Notes under the pieces: model-generated
Seen by the model: only the letters and a program-made list of their open reading frames with translations
The model's database searches: none
What the model was told of the DNA's origin: nothing
Translations under genes and position numbers: made by a program
Origin: Morganella morganii
Lineage (GTDB): Bacteria > Pseudomonadota > Gammaproteobacteria > Enterobacterales > Enterobacteriaceae
Length of the DNA stretch: 64,000 bases
Assembly (NCBI RefSeq): GCF_019242955.1
Contig: NZ_CP066129.1
Location: forward strand, 124,001 to 188,000
Direction: 5' to 3'
Shown here: in pieces, positions 27,894-37,327 of the stretch
Position numbering within the stretch: the first letter of the stretch is position 1
Layout of the letters: every line of letters starts with the position of its first letter

Positions 27894-29329
27894 CCCGGGT
27901 TTTCATCCCCGCCGGCGGCTGTCCGGCGGGCAGTTTCATACGCATCGATAGCTCTGATCCTCGCCATCCGGTGATCAACCACCGGCTTCGGATAATCAAT
28001 CTCCCGCTGATTCTTCTCCGCCCATTCATGGGGGGTGTGAATATATTTTGCGGGTACATCAGCCAGTTCCGGCAGCCAGCGGCGGATAAAACTGCCGTCC
28101 GGGTCAAACCGTTTTCCCTGGGTGACCGGGTTGAAAATCCGGAAATACGGCACCGAATCATGGCCTGTTGACGCCGCCCACTGCCAGCCGCCGTTATTGG
28201 CGGCAAATTCACCGTCAATCAGTTGTGACATAAAGTAGTGTTCACCACGCCGCCAGTCCGTTAATAAATCTTTGACCAGAAAACTTGCCGTGATCATCCG
28301 CAGGCGGTTATGCATCCAGCCGGTTTCATTCAGCTGGCGCATGGCCGCATCGACCAGCGGAAAGCCGGTTTTTCCCTGCTGCCAGGCAAGCAGCCCGCTG
28401 CTGTCCGGTGACCAGACAATGGCCTCTGTCCAGCGCTGCATCGGACGGTGGCGGCTGATATCCGGATGGAGTGCCAGCTGATGCAGATAAAATTCACGCC
28501 AGATAAGCTCACTGAGCCAGGTATAAGCGCCGCTTTCCGGCTCATCAGCGACCATCGGAAAGTGCAGGCGCAGACGGCTCAGGCACTGGCGCGGGGACAA
28601 AATCCCTGTGGCAAGATAGGCGGAGATGCGGCTGGTGCCGTCAATCGCCGGGAAATCCCGTTCAGTTTTGTAATCCGCAGCGTGCTTCTGACAGAAATCC
28701 GCCAGTCGTTGCAGTGCGGCCTCTTCTCCCGAAGGAAAAAGAGTATGTTCCTGCTGCGGCAGATTAAGAGGTGCCGGGGAAACAGGCGGCCCTTTGGCAT
28801 CCGGTACCGGTAAGACCCGGACCGTGGTCTGCATCAGTTCGGTAAGAAAGGCGCGGCGGAATGGGGTAAACACTTTGTAGAGCCCGCCCTGCTGTGTGCT
28901 TACGCTTCCCGGCGGCAGCAGGACACTGTCATCGAAGGCATAAAAACGGCAGCTTTCCGGCAGACGATCCGCTAAACGGGCATCACGGCGCTGTTCATTC
29001 AGTCCGTACTGTTTATTGACATACACGGTGGGGATGCGATGTTCCCGGCACCATTCTGCCAGCCAGTCAGCGGCATCCTCAAAGGTATTGCACGTCTGCA
29101 CATGCAGGGTGATCCCGAGTGCGGCAGCGGATGTGTTCAGGGTGTGCAGCTGACAGAAAATCAGTGCCCGCTGTGACGGAGACATGGCGTGCTGTTCCCA
29201 CTGTCCCGGTGTGAGGGTAAAAATCAGTTTTACCTGCCGGTGTGCCTGACAGGCGGCATAAAGTGCGGTGTTATCTGTCAGCCGCAGATCCTGCCGCAGC
29301 CAGACAACCGCCGGTGCTGAGTCCGTCAT
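27890..29329 (-). CDS. phrB: Deoxyribodipyrimidine photolyase
   Basis: Light-dependent enzyme that splits cyclobutane pyrimidine dimers, about 479 residues. The N-terminal alpha/beta domain starts VVWLRQDLRLTDNTALYAAC; the C-terminal FAD domain shows SRISAYLATGILSPRQC, ELIWREFYLHQL, GFPLVDAAMRQLNETGWMHNRLRMITASFLVKDLLTDWRRGEHYFMSQLIDGEFAANNGGWQW; these are family hallmarks including the tryptophans of electron transfer. I chose the ATG at 29329 instead of a longer frame, which would run into the proP terminator. The stop overlaps that of the divergent-side regulator (TTAA). Confidence 0.94.
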   Translation of the reverse strand: MTDSAPAVVWLRQDLRLTDNTALYAACQAHRQVKLIFTLTPGQWEQHAMSPSQRALIFCQLHTLNTSAAALGITLHVQTCNTFEDAADWLAEWCREHRIPTVYVNKQYGLNEQRRDARLADRLPESCRFYAFDDSVLLPPGSVSTQQGGLYKVFTPFRRAFLTELMQTTVRVLPVPDAKGPPVSPAPLNLPQQEHTLFPSGEEAALQRLADFCQKHAADYKTERDFPAIDGTSRISAYLATGILSPRQCLSRLRLHFPMVADEPESGAYTWLSELIWREFYLHQLALHPDISRHRPMQRWTEAIVWSPDSSGLLAWQQGKTGFPLVDAAMRQLNETGWMHNRLRMITASFLVKDLLTDWRRGEHYFMSQLIDGEFAANNGGWQWAASTGHDSVPYFRIFNPVTQGKRFDPDGSFIRRWLPELADVPAKYIHTPHEWAEKNQREIDYPKPVVDHRMARIRAIDAYETARRTAAGGDENPG

Positions 29330-29352
29330 CGTCTTACCTCCCGCATAAACAA

Positions 29353-29381
29353 TAAAAAAGCCCGCGTCCGGAGAGGCGGGC
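29353..29381 (-). terminator. Terminator of proP
   Basis: GCCCGC/GCGGGC arms (29360-29365 and 29376-29381) are followed on the minus strand by six T. It lies just after the proP stop codon and before the phrB start. Confidence 0.88.
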
Positions 29382-29393
29382 CTGAGCAGGACA

Positions 29394-30896
29394 TCAGTCC
29401 AGCTTCGGATGCTGATCAATCAGTGACTGACGACGTTTTTGCAACGCGGTAATCTCCTCATCAATCGCCTCAATCTTGTGTTCAATATTATCGTAATGCT
29501 CCAGTAAAATCTCTTTGGCTTCCGCCCGGTCTGATGCCGCCGGTGTGGCACCGCGTAGCGGTTTGTTGGCGGTTTCTTTCATCACAATCGCAGTGATCAT
29601 CCCGATAACCGCAATTACCATCAGATAGTAAGCCGGCATATACAGGTTATTGGTAACCTCGACCAGCCAGGCTGCGGCTGTCGGCGTGGCACCCGCAATC
29701 AGCACGGAAATATTGAATGAGATAGCCAGTGCACTGTAGCGGATTTTTGTCGGGAAGATGGCCGGCAAAATAGATGCCATCACGCCGGTAAAGCAGTTCA
29801 GCAGAACCGCCAGGATCAGCAACCCTAAGAAAATCAGTCCGATAACATCGCTATTAATCAGCATAAATGCCGGGATAGCAAGGAAAAATAACCCGATACT
29901 GCCCGCGAGAACAAACGGTTTACGGCCGATGCGGTCACTCATCATTCCGATCAGCGGCTGTACAAACAGCATACCAATCATGATCGCGATAATAATCAGC
30001 ACACCGTGATCCGCGCTGTAATTCAGGTTATGCGACAGATAGCTCGGCATATAGGTCAGCAGCATGTAATACGTGACGTTGGTGGCAATGACCAGTCCGA
30101 CACAGATCATCAGACCCTTTCCGTATTGTGAGGCAATGCTGCGCAGTGAAACCCGTGGCTTATCTTCGCCGGTTTCAGGGTTGGCACTTTTCATATCCTC
30201 AACATGTTGCTGGAAAGCCGGTGTTTCTTCCAGGGCATGACGCAGATACAGGCCGATGACGCCCAGCGGCAGTGCCAGGAAGAACGGGATACGCCAGCCC
30301 CACTCATGGAATGCTGCTTCGCCGAGAATACTGGAGATCAGAACCACCACACCGGCACCGCAGACGAAACCGGCAATTGAGCCGAAGTCCAGCCAGCTGC
30401 CCATAAATCCGCGTTTACGATCCGGTGAATATTCCGCTACAAAGATAGCTGCACCGGAATACTCACCGCCCACGGAGAAACCCTGAGCCAGTTTTGCCAG
30501 CAGCAGCAGAACCGGTGCCCAGATCCCGATACTTTCATAAGACGGAATCAGACCGATACAGAAGGTACTGATGGCCATAATAATGATGGTGACGGAAAGG
30601 ACTTTCTGGCGGCCGAATTTATCGCCCATGATGCCGAAAAATACCCCGCCCAGCGGACGCACCAGAAACGGTACGGAGAACGTGGCTAACGCCGCGATCA
30701 TCTGTATACCCGGGGAGGCGGAAGGGAAGAAGACCTGACCCAGCACATACGCCAGGAAGCCGTAGACCCCGAAGTCAAACCACTCCATGGCATTACCCAG
30801 TGAGGCAGCGGTGATAGCTTTCTTTAATTTTCCATCATCAATAATAGTAATATCATTGATATTTAAAGGTTTTTGTTTTGTTTTCTTGCGTCTCAT
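29394..30896 (-). CDS. proP: Osmoprotectant/proton symporter ProP
   Basis: Major-facilitator permease of 500 residues for proline, glycine betaine and related solutes, activated by high osmolarity. Twelve membrane segments; metabolite:H+ symporter signatures GNAMEWFDFGVYGFLAYVLGQVFFP, the D-K-x-G-R-R-like loop MGDKFGRQKVL, and GGEYSGAAIFVAEYSPDRKRGFMGS. The C-terminal extension (about residues 445-500) is a heptad-like, charged stretch (EAKEILLEHYDNIEHKIEAIDEEITALQKR), the antiparallel coiled coil known from E. coli ProP, which sets the osmotic threshold. It ends with a terminator and has a long AT-rich region upstream. Confidence 0.93.
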   Translation of the reverse strand: MRRKKTKQKPLNINDITIIDDGKLKKAITAASLGNAMEWFDFGVYGFLAYVLGQVFFPSASPGIQMIAALATFSVPFLVRPLGGVFFGIMGDKFGRQKVLSVTIIIMAISTFCIGLIPSYESIGIWAPVLLLLAKLAQGFSVGGEYSGAAIFVAEYSPDRKRGFMGSWLDFGSIAGFVCGAGVVVLISSILGEAAFHEWGWRIPFFLALPLGVIGLYLRHALEETPAFQQHVEDMKSANPETGEDKPRVSLRSIASQYGKGLMICVGLVIATNVTYYMLLTYMPSYLSHNLNYSADHGVLIIIAIMIGMLFVQPLIGMMSDRIGRKPFVLAGSIGLFFLAIPAFMLINSDVIGLIFLGLLILAVLLNCFTGVMASILPAIFPTKIRYSALAISFNISVLIAGATPTAAAWLVEVTNNLYMPAYYLMVIAVIGMITAIVMKETANKPLRGATPAASDRAEAKEILLEHYDNIEHKIEAIDEEITALQKRRQSLIDQHPKLD

Positions 30897-32126
30897 CGTT
30901 GTATCCTTTTGTTTTATGACGGGGATTCACGTGACTGAGATTCACTCAAACCCACAACGACTTTTTGTATGATAGTGAATTCATCGGTAGCAGAAGATGT
31001 TTAATACTAAATTGGTAAGTATAAATACGTAATTTTTCCCGTATTCATGTTTCCCGTTAAATAGATTGATTAATCAGTATAGCGGCGCTAACGGCAGACG
31101 GCACAGGAAACCGCAGACAGGATAGGGAGAATAGGAAAGTTGTGCGTTGTAATAACCAAAAAAAGTACCTTTGTTTTGAAACGAGGTCACCTAATTTAGC
31201 ATAAATCGTATTTTTTGTAAAATTAACGGTTTTTTGTACTGAATTTAATTGCTGATTTGGCATTTAACGTCTTACTGTCACTAAATATTCAGCGTTATTT
31301 TTTTCTGAAAAATCAACGGAAAGGCGGTTTTTTTTGAAAAAGCTCATCCTGAACTGATGTTTTCAGGGCGATTTTATTGCATTAAAAGTGTAATCAGGGG
31401 TATCTAAATCCGATGTATTTAAAATTATTAGTGAAATGATAGTGCCGATGGTTTAAATATAAGCAAAATATAAGGCGAATTCAGAAAACAAACAATGTTA
31501 TCAGTATGTTTCATCTTATTTCTCAATTTTCTGTATGTGTTTTTCTGAAGGTGGTGCTGCTGGTCATTAATGCATAATAACAGCCATCAATGATTTCTTT
31601 ACGTAATTATAAGATAAACTTTGGAATTATATGCTGAATATGAGTTTCATGAAGTGATATCTGTCAATGGCAATTTGAGAAAGACATAAATGTTTCAAGA
31701 TATATCGTTTTTTTTCCATTTAATTGTGGTTTCTTACTCCATTAAAGCTAAATAATTACTATTTTATGCCAATGATGAGTCATTTTATTTTTAGTGGTTT
31801 ATACCTAGTCCAAGGGTGATGGCGAAGGTAAATATACTATAATACATAGGGTTATAACTCTTTCGTGCACCGAATAATTCTTTTTTTACAATCCGTTAAG
31901 TGAAGGAAAGGCAGGTTTCAATTTAGTAAATGAATATGTAATATATGTTTCAACATGTGTACTTTGCTGGTTTGTAATAAGTACAATCATGCGGAAGTTA
32001 AAACAACAACAAAGAGTAAAACTTTGTGAATATCAATTGGTCCACTTTCTTTAATAAACGCATATTTTTGTTAGTTACCGGAGAGGAATCCGGTGATTAT
32101 CACAGCCATATGTGAGGGATAGCGAC
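30897..32126. other. Long AT-rich intergenic region between proP and mrpJ-like 2
   Basis: 1.23 kb with no credible gene; a 68-codon frame at 31057-31263 lacks a ribosome-binding site and family features. The stretch must hold the proP promoters (minus strand) and the promoter of the MrpJ-like gene (plus strand). It is among the most AT-rich parts of the window. I see no RNA gene or mobile element remnant. Confidence 0.55.
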
Positions 32127-32438
32127 ATGACCAAAGCAAAAAACTCGATCGCGCGTGCAGTCGGGCAAAAAATTCAGGTGTTACGAAAAGATCACGGTAT
32201 TACAGCAGCAAGACTGGCTGAAATGATTGAAATCAGCCAGCAGCAGATGTCACGTTATGAACGTGGTGTAAATCGTGTGGATGTGGATTGTTTAGTCCGT
32301 ATTGCGGATATCTTTGAAGTACCGGTTGGCTGGTTCTTCACCGGAATTGAAGGCCGGAGTAAACGCGACAGCGGAAATGAACGGGAATCCTGGAAAGCAG
32401 AAACCGTTATTTTGCCGGTCGAATCCGAACTGATGTAA
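32127..32438 (+). CDS. MrpJ-like HTH regulator 2
   Basis: 103-residue XRE-family protein. The HTH (about residues 9-65) reads VGQKIQVLRKDHGITAARLAEMIEISQQQMSRYERGVNRVDVDCLVRIADIFEVPVGWFF, with the SQQQxSRYERGVNR motif of the MrpJ family. It is clearly a paralog of the protein at 22138 in the HTH but differs in the tail. The ATG at 32127 has AGGGAT upstream; a GTG at 32112 is an alternative. Not next to fimbrial genes. MrpJ relatives repress flagellar genes and affect fimbriae; whether this one does so is inferred. Confidence 0.82.
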   Translation: MTKAKNSIARAVGQKIQVLRKDHGITAARLAEMIEISQQQMSRYERGVNRVDVDCLVRIADIFEVPVGWFFTGIEGRSKRDSGNERESWKAETVILPVESELM

Positions 32439-32478
32439 TGTTGTGATATTGAGTGATACTGAATCTCATCTCAAAAAT

Positions 32479-32518
32479 CCGTTATTAGCCTGCTAATAAC
32501 GGATACCGCATTTTGCGG
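32479..32518. terminator. Hairpins downstream of mrpJ-like 2
   Basis: The near-perfect stem CCGTTATTAGC/GCTAATAACGG (32479-32489 with 32492-32502) is followed by a smaller hairpin CCGCATTTTGCGG (32506-32518). T-run is poor on the plus strand and short (TTTTT) on the minus strand. Confidence 0.6.
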
Positions 32519-32648
32519 GACGTGTTTATTTATTCGTCACCTGCCTTGTGCTATCATCCTGATACACAGCATGTTGTATTACTCTTATAACCCTGTTTCT
32601 TAATAATTTTAGTATTTTTAATCCGTTTTATTACTGGATAAATAAGCA

Positions 32649-33626
32649 ATGAACATTAATCAGCTCAAAAGTTTTGTTGAGGTGGTCAGGAGTGACTTTA
32701 ATATCACGAATGCTGCCGAGAAGCTGTATACCTCACAGCCAACAGTGAGTAAACAGCTCAAAATTCTTGAAGATGAACTGAACGTTTCTTTATTCAACCG
32801 GAAAAATAATAACTTATTATCGCTCAGTCCGATTGGTGAAGAAGTTCATCGTGTTGCCTGCGATATTCTTGCGCAGTTTGATAAAATTAAAAGTCTGGTT
32901 TCACATGAAGATACCACGACAAAACAGAATCTCCGTATTGCCACCACGCACACACAAATCCGCTATAAATTACCGAAGGTAATCGAACGCTTTAATGCGC
33001 GTTATCCGAATATTTCGCTGCATTTTCATCAGGGAGCACCGGCACAGCTGGCAGAAATGGTGAAAAACGGGGATGTGGATTTTGCGATCGCCACGGAGTC
33101 CCTGCATCTTTATGATGATTTACTGACGTTGCCCTGCTATCAGTGGTCCCGCAGTGCGATTGTGCCGCATGATCACCCGCTGGCACAACATGAGCAGCTG
33201 ACGATTCAGGAACTGGCGCATTATCCGCTGATTACTTATGTATTCGGATTTACCGGCCGTTCCAAGCTGGATCAGGTATTTTATCAGAATCACCTGACGC
33301 CGAATGTGGTATTAACCGCCGTCGATACAGAAATTATTAAATTTTATGTCAAGCGCGGAACGGGCGTCGGTGTTATTTCATCCGTGGCATTTGATCCGGC
33401 AGAAGACAGTGATTCACTGCGCTGTATTAATATCGGTAATCTGGTGAAACCGAGCTATACCCATATTTGTATCAGCCGTCATACACATCTGAAGGATTAT
33501 ATGTATGACTTTATTTCCTGTTATGCGCCGCATCTTGACCTGAATTATATTCACCAGCCGGAACAGTGGCTGCCGGTTGATCAGAAAGCCCGTGATCAGT
33601 TGTACCGCGCATTACCTGAACTCTGA
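32649..33626 (+). CDS. CysB/Cbl-type LysR regulator
   Basis: 325-residue LysR-family regulator. The N-terminal winged HTH (about residues 1-65) is MNINQLKSFVEVVRSDFNITNAAEKLYTSQPTVSKQLKILEDEL. The effector domain matches CysB and Cbl closely: THTQIRYKLPKVIERFNARYPNISLHFHQGAPAQL, HDHPLAQHEQLTIQELAHYPLITYVFGFTGRSKLDQVFY and KFYVKRGTGVGVISSVAFD. CysB-type proteins sense O-acetylserine, thiosulfate or adenosine phosphosulfate in sulfur assimilation. It is unlikely to be CysB itself, which is usually encoded near topA. The target genes are unknown; no sulfur genes flank it, but several sulfur amino acid genes lie elsewhere in the window. Confidence 0.85.
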   Translation: MNINQLKSFVEVVRSDFNITNAAEKLYTSQPTVSKQLKILEDELNVSLFNRKNNNLLSLSPIGEEVHRVACDILAQFDKIKSLVSHEDTTTKQNLRIATTHTQIRYKLPKVIERFNARYPNISLHFHQGAPAQLAEMVKNGDVDFAIATESLHLYDDLLTLPCYQWSRSAIVPHDHPLAQHEQLTIQELAHYPLITYVFGFTGRSKLDQVFYQNHLTPNVVLTAVDTEIIKFYVKRGTGVGVISSVAFDPAEDSDSLRCINIGNLVKPSYTHICISRHTHLKDYMYDFISCYAPHLDLNYIHQPEQWLPVDQKARDQLYRALPEL

Positions 33627-33643
33627 TTTTTCTGTATTTCTGA

Positions 33644-33680
33644 CAAAAAAAGCCCGGCAACATCAGTTACCGGGCTTTGC
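33644..33680. terminator. Bidirectional terminator between LysR and M20 genes
   Basis: The stem AAAGCCCGG/CCGGGCTTT (33649-33657 with 33670-33678) has T- or A-runs on both sides and sits between convergent genes. Confidence 0.88.
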
Positions 33681-33704
33681 ATTTGCTGTGTGTTATCTTT
33701 TTTT

Positions 33705-34883
33705 TTACCGGGTGGCAATATTAATAAAGATTTGCGCACCGATCAGCAGGCAATCGTCATCAACAAAATACGGATTGGCATGCAGATAGTTATTAATTCC
33801 TTTGGCTTTATTACCGCTGCCGAGGAAATACATGGCACCCAGTTTATCTTTGGTGGCATTAATCATATAGCTGAAATCTTCGCTGCCGGTCATCGGCTTA
33901 CCGTTTGAATCAATATTTTCAGCCGGTAAGAAAGCGGCTGCCGCGTTTTTAATCACGTCTGCTGCCTGCGGATGGTTAATCACGGCCGGATAGCCACAGG
34001 CTTCCAGTGTGGTTTTAAAACCACCGGCTTCACTGCGGGCAACAATTTCTTTAAAGCTGGCTTTTAAGATCTTATCGGTTTCTTCATCCATAGAACGGAT
34101 GGTGCCGCGTGCCTGCACGTAATCAGCCAGTGCATTCGGAATAGTACCGCCGTTGATCATACCGCAGCCGAAAACGGCCGGGCTGAAAGGATCGGTTTTC
34201 TTGGCGACGATATAATCCATGTAATCAATGATGCGGGTCGCTTCGCGGATAGCATCCAGTCCTTTGTGCGGCGTGGAGCCGTGCGCGGAAACGCCGTGTA
34301 CGTCCAGCGTCCAGGCGGAGCCGTAAGAGGACATCACCCCGGCGTTAAACCGGATACAGCCGGTTTCAATTGCCGCGTCGTTATGCAGGCCGTAGACTTC
34401 ATCCACGCCATTCATACAGCCCATTTCCACCATTTTATCCGCACCCGGCACACGCATATCTTCTTCTGCCATCTGGAAGATAAAACGGACGTTGTGGGTC
34501 AGCTCATCACGGTGTTCGCTGAGGTATTTTGCCGCCGTCAGGGCGATGGTCATATGGGTGTCATGGCCGCAGTTGTGGGCACAACCCTCGTGTACGGAAC
34601 TGTGTTCGTTGCAGGTCATATCCGGCATTTCCAGGCCGTCGATATCGGTGCGGTAAGCAATCAGCCGGTATGCCGGGTTCACGGTCAGTTCAGCTGTAAA
34701 GCCGGTGTAACCTTCAAACTGACGGATGGTGTAACCGAAGCTTTCCATCAGTTCGCGGCAGTATTTTGAGGTTTTATATTCTTCACCGGACAGCTCAGGG
34801 ATTTTATGTAAATCCTGGCGCGTTTTCTTGCTGAACGCCTCAAGCGCAAAGAGTTTTTCACTGATATTGTATTTGTTGGTCAT
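33705..34883 (-). CDS. M20-family amidohydrolase
   Basis: Zinc-dependent amidohydrolase of about 392 residues, M20D type (relatives of HipO, IAA-amino acid hydrolases and N-acyl-amino acid deacylases). Metal-site features: RTDIDGLEMPD, HEGCAHNCGHDTHMTIAL, the catalytic glutamate pair QMAEEDMRVPGADKMV, GLHNDAAIETG, and the dimerisation-domain motif GVSAHGSTPHKGLDAI. I chose the ATG at 34883 with GGGGTAA upstream. The substrate cannot be read from sequence; neighbours give no clear clue. Confidence 0.85.
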   Translation of the reverse strand: MTNKYNISEKLFALEAFSKKTRQDLHKIPELSGEEYKTSKYCRELMESFGYTIRQFEGYTGFTAELTVNPAYRLIAYRTDIDGLEMPDMTCNEHSSVHEGCAHNCGHDTHMTIALTAAKYLSEHRDELTHNVRFIFQMAEEDMRVPGADKMVEMGCMNGVDEVYGLHNDAAIETGCIRFNAGVMSSYGSAWTLDVHGVSAHGSTPHKGLDAIREATRIIDYMDYIVAKKTDPFSPAVFGCGMINGGTIPNALADYVQARGTIRSMDEETDKILKASFKEIVARSEAGGFKTTLEACGYPAVINHPQAADVIKNAAAAFLPAENIDSNGKPMTGSEDFSYMINATKDKLGAMYFLGSGNKAKGINNYLHANPYFVDDDCLLIGAQIFINIATR

Positions 34884-34945
34884 TACATTTACCCCGTAAC
34901 TGAAACCGGTTTGTGTGCTGATAAAGAATCCCTGATGTAAGCGCG

Positions 34946-34970
34946 GGTATGACCGGAAACCGGTCATACC
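34946..34970. repeat. Perfect inverted repeat upstream of the M20 gene
   Basis: GGTATGACCGG and CCGGTCATACC form an 11-bp stem with a 3-base loop AAA, 63-87 bases upstream of the M20 start. It may be an operator or an mRNA leader hairpin; no T-run. Confidence 0.6.
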
Positions 34971-35176
34971 ACAGCGCCAGCGCAACATGAGTACATTTTA
35001 TTTTTACGAAAAGAATCTGCCTTCCGGAACCGGCGGGTTTCTGTCAGCAGTTGTTTTCGTTATTATTTGCAGGAGGGATTTTAACGTCAGTATTAAAAAA
35101 ACGAGCGTGACGGAGATCGTGTTTATATCATATCAGTATTTCATGGTGCATGAATAATAACGATGATGTCTGTGTT

Positions 35177-35192
35177 GATATAATATTATATC
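35177..35192. repeat. AT-rich perfect palindrome
   Basis: GATATAATATTATATC is self-complementary over 16 bases, about 370 bases upstream of poxB. It could be a regulator site or chance in AT-rich DNA. Confidence 0.35.
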
Positions 35193-35458
35193 GATACAGT
35201 TTCATTATTTAATTTATGTTTATCAATGAGTTAATTTAATTTTCTATTTACGCTGATTTTATGTTTATTCCGGATGGAATATAAATTCATTCTCCGAAAT
35301 AAAGATAATATAAATATTATTAAACAGAAATTAAGAGAAGTGTACTTATATATCATTGCGGCTGGTTTTGTATTATTCCGCCGAATCTCCGGCAATATCC
35401 TGAATTAGTACTGAAAATTTACCTTATTACTGGTGGTTTTATCTGCGGCAAGCCCGGG

Positions 35459-35465
35459 CTACACT
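35459..35465 (+). promoter_or_regulatory. Sigma-S-type -10 element of poxB
   Basis: GCTACACTGAA resembles the extended sigma-S -10 (KCTACACT). E. coli poxB depends on RpoS. Transcription would start near 35472, giving a leader of about 90 bases. Confidence 0.55.
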
Positions 35466-35561
35466 GAATTGACAGGATAAACACACAGAGCAGTCGGGCA
35501 TTGTTCTGTGCAGCACCTTATTGCGAATCAGATTTATCACCAGTATGAGGGAAGATTTACG

Positions 35562-37283
35562 ATGAAGCAGACTGTAGCGGGTTATATCGCAAAAATGTTG
35601 GCGGATGCAGGAATCAACCGTATCTGGGGTGTCACAGGCGACTCACTGAACGGGTTGAGTGACAGCTTACGTAAACTGGGCAGCATTGAATGGATGGGCA
35701 CCCGGCATGAAGAAGTGGCCGCGTTTGCCGCCGGGGCGGAAGCGCATCTGACCGGTAAACTGGCGGTATGCGCCGGTTCCTGCGGGCCGGGTAACCTTCA
35801 CCTGATCAACGGATTATTTGATTGCCAGCGCAACCGCGTGCCGGTGCTGGCAATTGCCGCGCATATTCCTTCCGGCGAAATCGGCAGCCACTACTTCCAG
35901 GAAACTCATCCGCAGGAGCTGTTCCGCGAGTGCAGCGTCTATTGTGAGCTGGTTTCCAATCCGGAACAGATCCAGCAGGTGCTCGGTATTGCCATGCGCA
36001 AGGCGATTCTGGAACGCGGCGTGGCCGTGGTGGTCATTCCGGGGGATGTGGCGTTAAGACCGGCTCCGGAATCGGCCCGCAATGTCTGGTATGAGCCGTC
36101 GCTGCCGCTGGTCATGCCGCAGCGGGATGAGCTGATGAAACTGGCGGATGCCCTTAACGGCGCGAAAAATATCACACTGATGTGCGGGGCCGGATGTGCC
36201 GGGGCACATGATGAGGTTATCAAGCTGGCGGAAACCCTGAAAGCGCCGGTGGTGCATGCGCTGCGCGGGAAAGAGCATATTGAGTATGATAACCCGTACA
36301 GTGTCGGGATGACCGGGCTTATCGGTTTCTCCTCCGGTTATTATGCGATGGAGAACGCAGATACCCTGGTGCTGCTCGGCACGCACTTCCCGTACCGCGC
36401 GTTTTATCCGGCCAAAGCAAAAATTATTCAGGTGGATATCAATCCGGGCAGCCTCGGCGCGCACTGCGCGGTGGATATGGCGGTTATCGGGGATATCAAA
36501 GCCACACTTAATGCCATTCAGCCGCGTTTACAGGCCAAAGAGGATCGCACCCATCTGGATGCGGCACTGAAACACTATCAGACCGCCCGCAGTGACCTCG
36601 ATGCACTGGCAACCGCAAGCAAACGGGAACTGATCCACCCGCAGTATCTGGCGAAAAAAATCAGCGAACTGGCGGATGACGATACCGTTTTCACCTGTGA
36701 TGTGGGCACGCCGACGGTCTGGGCGGCACGTTATCTCACTATGAACGGCAAACGGCGGCTGATTGGGTCCTTTAACCACGGCTCGATGGCAAATGCCATG
36801 GCGCAGGCTATCGGCGCTCAGGCACTTGATCGCAAACGTCAGGTGGTGGCAATGTGCGGTGACGGCGGGTTCAGTATGCTGATGGGGGATTTTATTTCCC
36901 TGGCACAGATGCAGTTGCCGGTGAAAATTGTCATCTTTAACAACAGTGTACTGGGATTTGTTGCGATGGAGATGAAAGCAGGCGGTTACCTGACTGACGG
37001 AACTGATCTCCATAACCCGGATTTTGCTGCGATGGCCAATGCCATGGGGATCAAAGGAATACGGGTTGAAGACAGCGAATCACTGGATGATGCACTGAAA
37101 ACCGCATTTGCCCATGACGGCCCGGTTCTGGTGGATGTGGTGACCGCCAAACAGGAACTGGCCATGCCGCCGGAAATTAAGTTTGAACAGGCCAAAGGCT
37201 TCAGTCTGTATATGCTGCGTGCGATTATTAACGGGCGCGGTGATGAGATTGTGGAGCTGGCAAAAACCAACTGGCTGCGCTGA
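35562..37283 (+). CDS. poxB: Pyruvate oxidase (pyruvate:ubiquinone oxidoreductase)
   Basis: Peripheral membrane flavoenzyme that turns pyruvate into acetate and CO2 and passes electrons to ubiquinone. 573 residues against 572 in E. coli. The three ThDP-family domains are present: ThDP pyrimidine-binding N-terminus ([48 protein letters not shown]), the central FAD domain, and the C-terminal ThDP domain with [31 protein letters not shown]. The C-terminal membrane-binding segment ([26 protein letters not shown]) is conserved. ATG at 35562 with GAGGG upstream. Acetate made here could be recovered by ActP elsewhere in the window. Confidence 0.95.
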   Translation: MKQTVAGYIAKMLADAGINRIWGVTGDSLNGLSDSLRKLGSIEWMGTRHEEVAAFAAGAEAHLTGKLAVCAGSCGPGNLHLINGLFDCQRNRVPVLAIAAHIPSGEIGSHYFQETHPQELFRECSVYCELVSNPEQIQQVLGIAMRKAILERGVAVVVIPGDVALRPAPESARNVWYEPSLPLVMPQRDELMKLADALNGAKNITLMCGAGCAGAHDEVIKLAETLKAPVVHALRGKEHIEYDNPYSVGMTGLIGFSSGYYAMENADTLVLLGTHFPYRAFYPAKAKIIQVDINPGSLGAHCAVDMAVIGDIKATLNAIQPRLQAKEDRTHLDAALKHYQTARSDLDALATASKRELIHPQYLAKKISELADDDTVFTCDVGTPTVWAARYLTMNGKRRLIGSFNHGSMANAMAQAIGAQALDRKRQVVAMCGDGGFSMLMGDFISLAQMQLPVKIVIFNNSVLGFVAMEMKAGGYLTDGTDLHNPDFAAMANAMGIKGIRVEDSESLDDALKTAFAHDGPVLVDVVTAKQELAMPPEIKFEQAKGFSLYMLRAIINGRGDEIVELAKTNWLR

Positions 37284-37300
37284 GTCAGCAGAGAGGAAAA

Positions 37301-37325
37301 ATGCCGCATGTGCGGCATTTTTTTT
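37301..37325. terminator. Terminator of poxB
   Basis: ATGCCGCA-TG-TGCGGCAT is followed by seven T on the plus strand; A-run before it allows bidirectional use for the convergent glycosylase gene, whose stop codon is three bases away. Confidence 0.88.
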
Positions 37326-37327
37326 GC

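Larger units (their letters stand above)
34884..35561. other. Divergent intergenic region between the M20 gene and poxB
   Basis: 678 AT-rich bases without a gene. Besides the 34946 repeat it contains a perfect 16-base palindrome at 35177-35192 (GATATAATATTATATC) and a sigma-S-like -10 before poxB. Confidence 0.6.

Noticed and set aside
31057-31263. 68-codon open frame in the long spacer, minus strand
   Set aside because: No Shine-Dalgarno, low-complexity AT-driven composition, no recognisable features.
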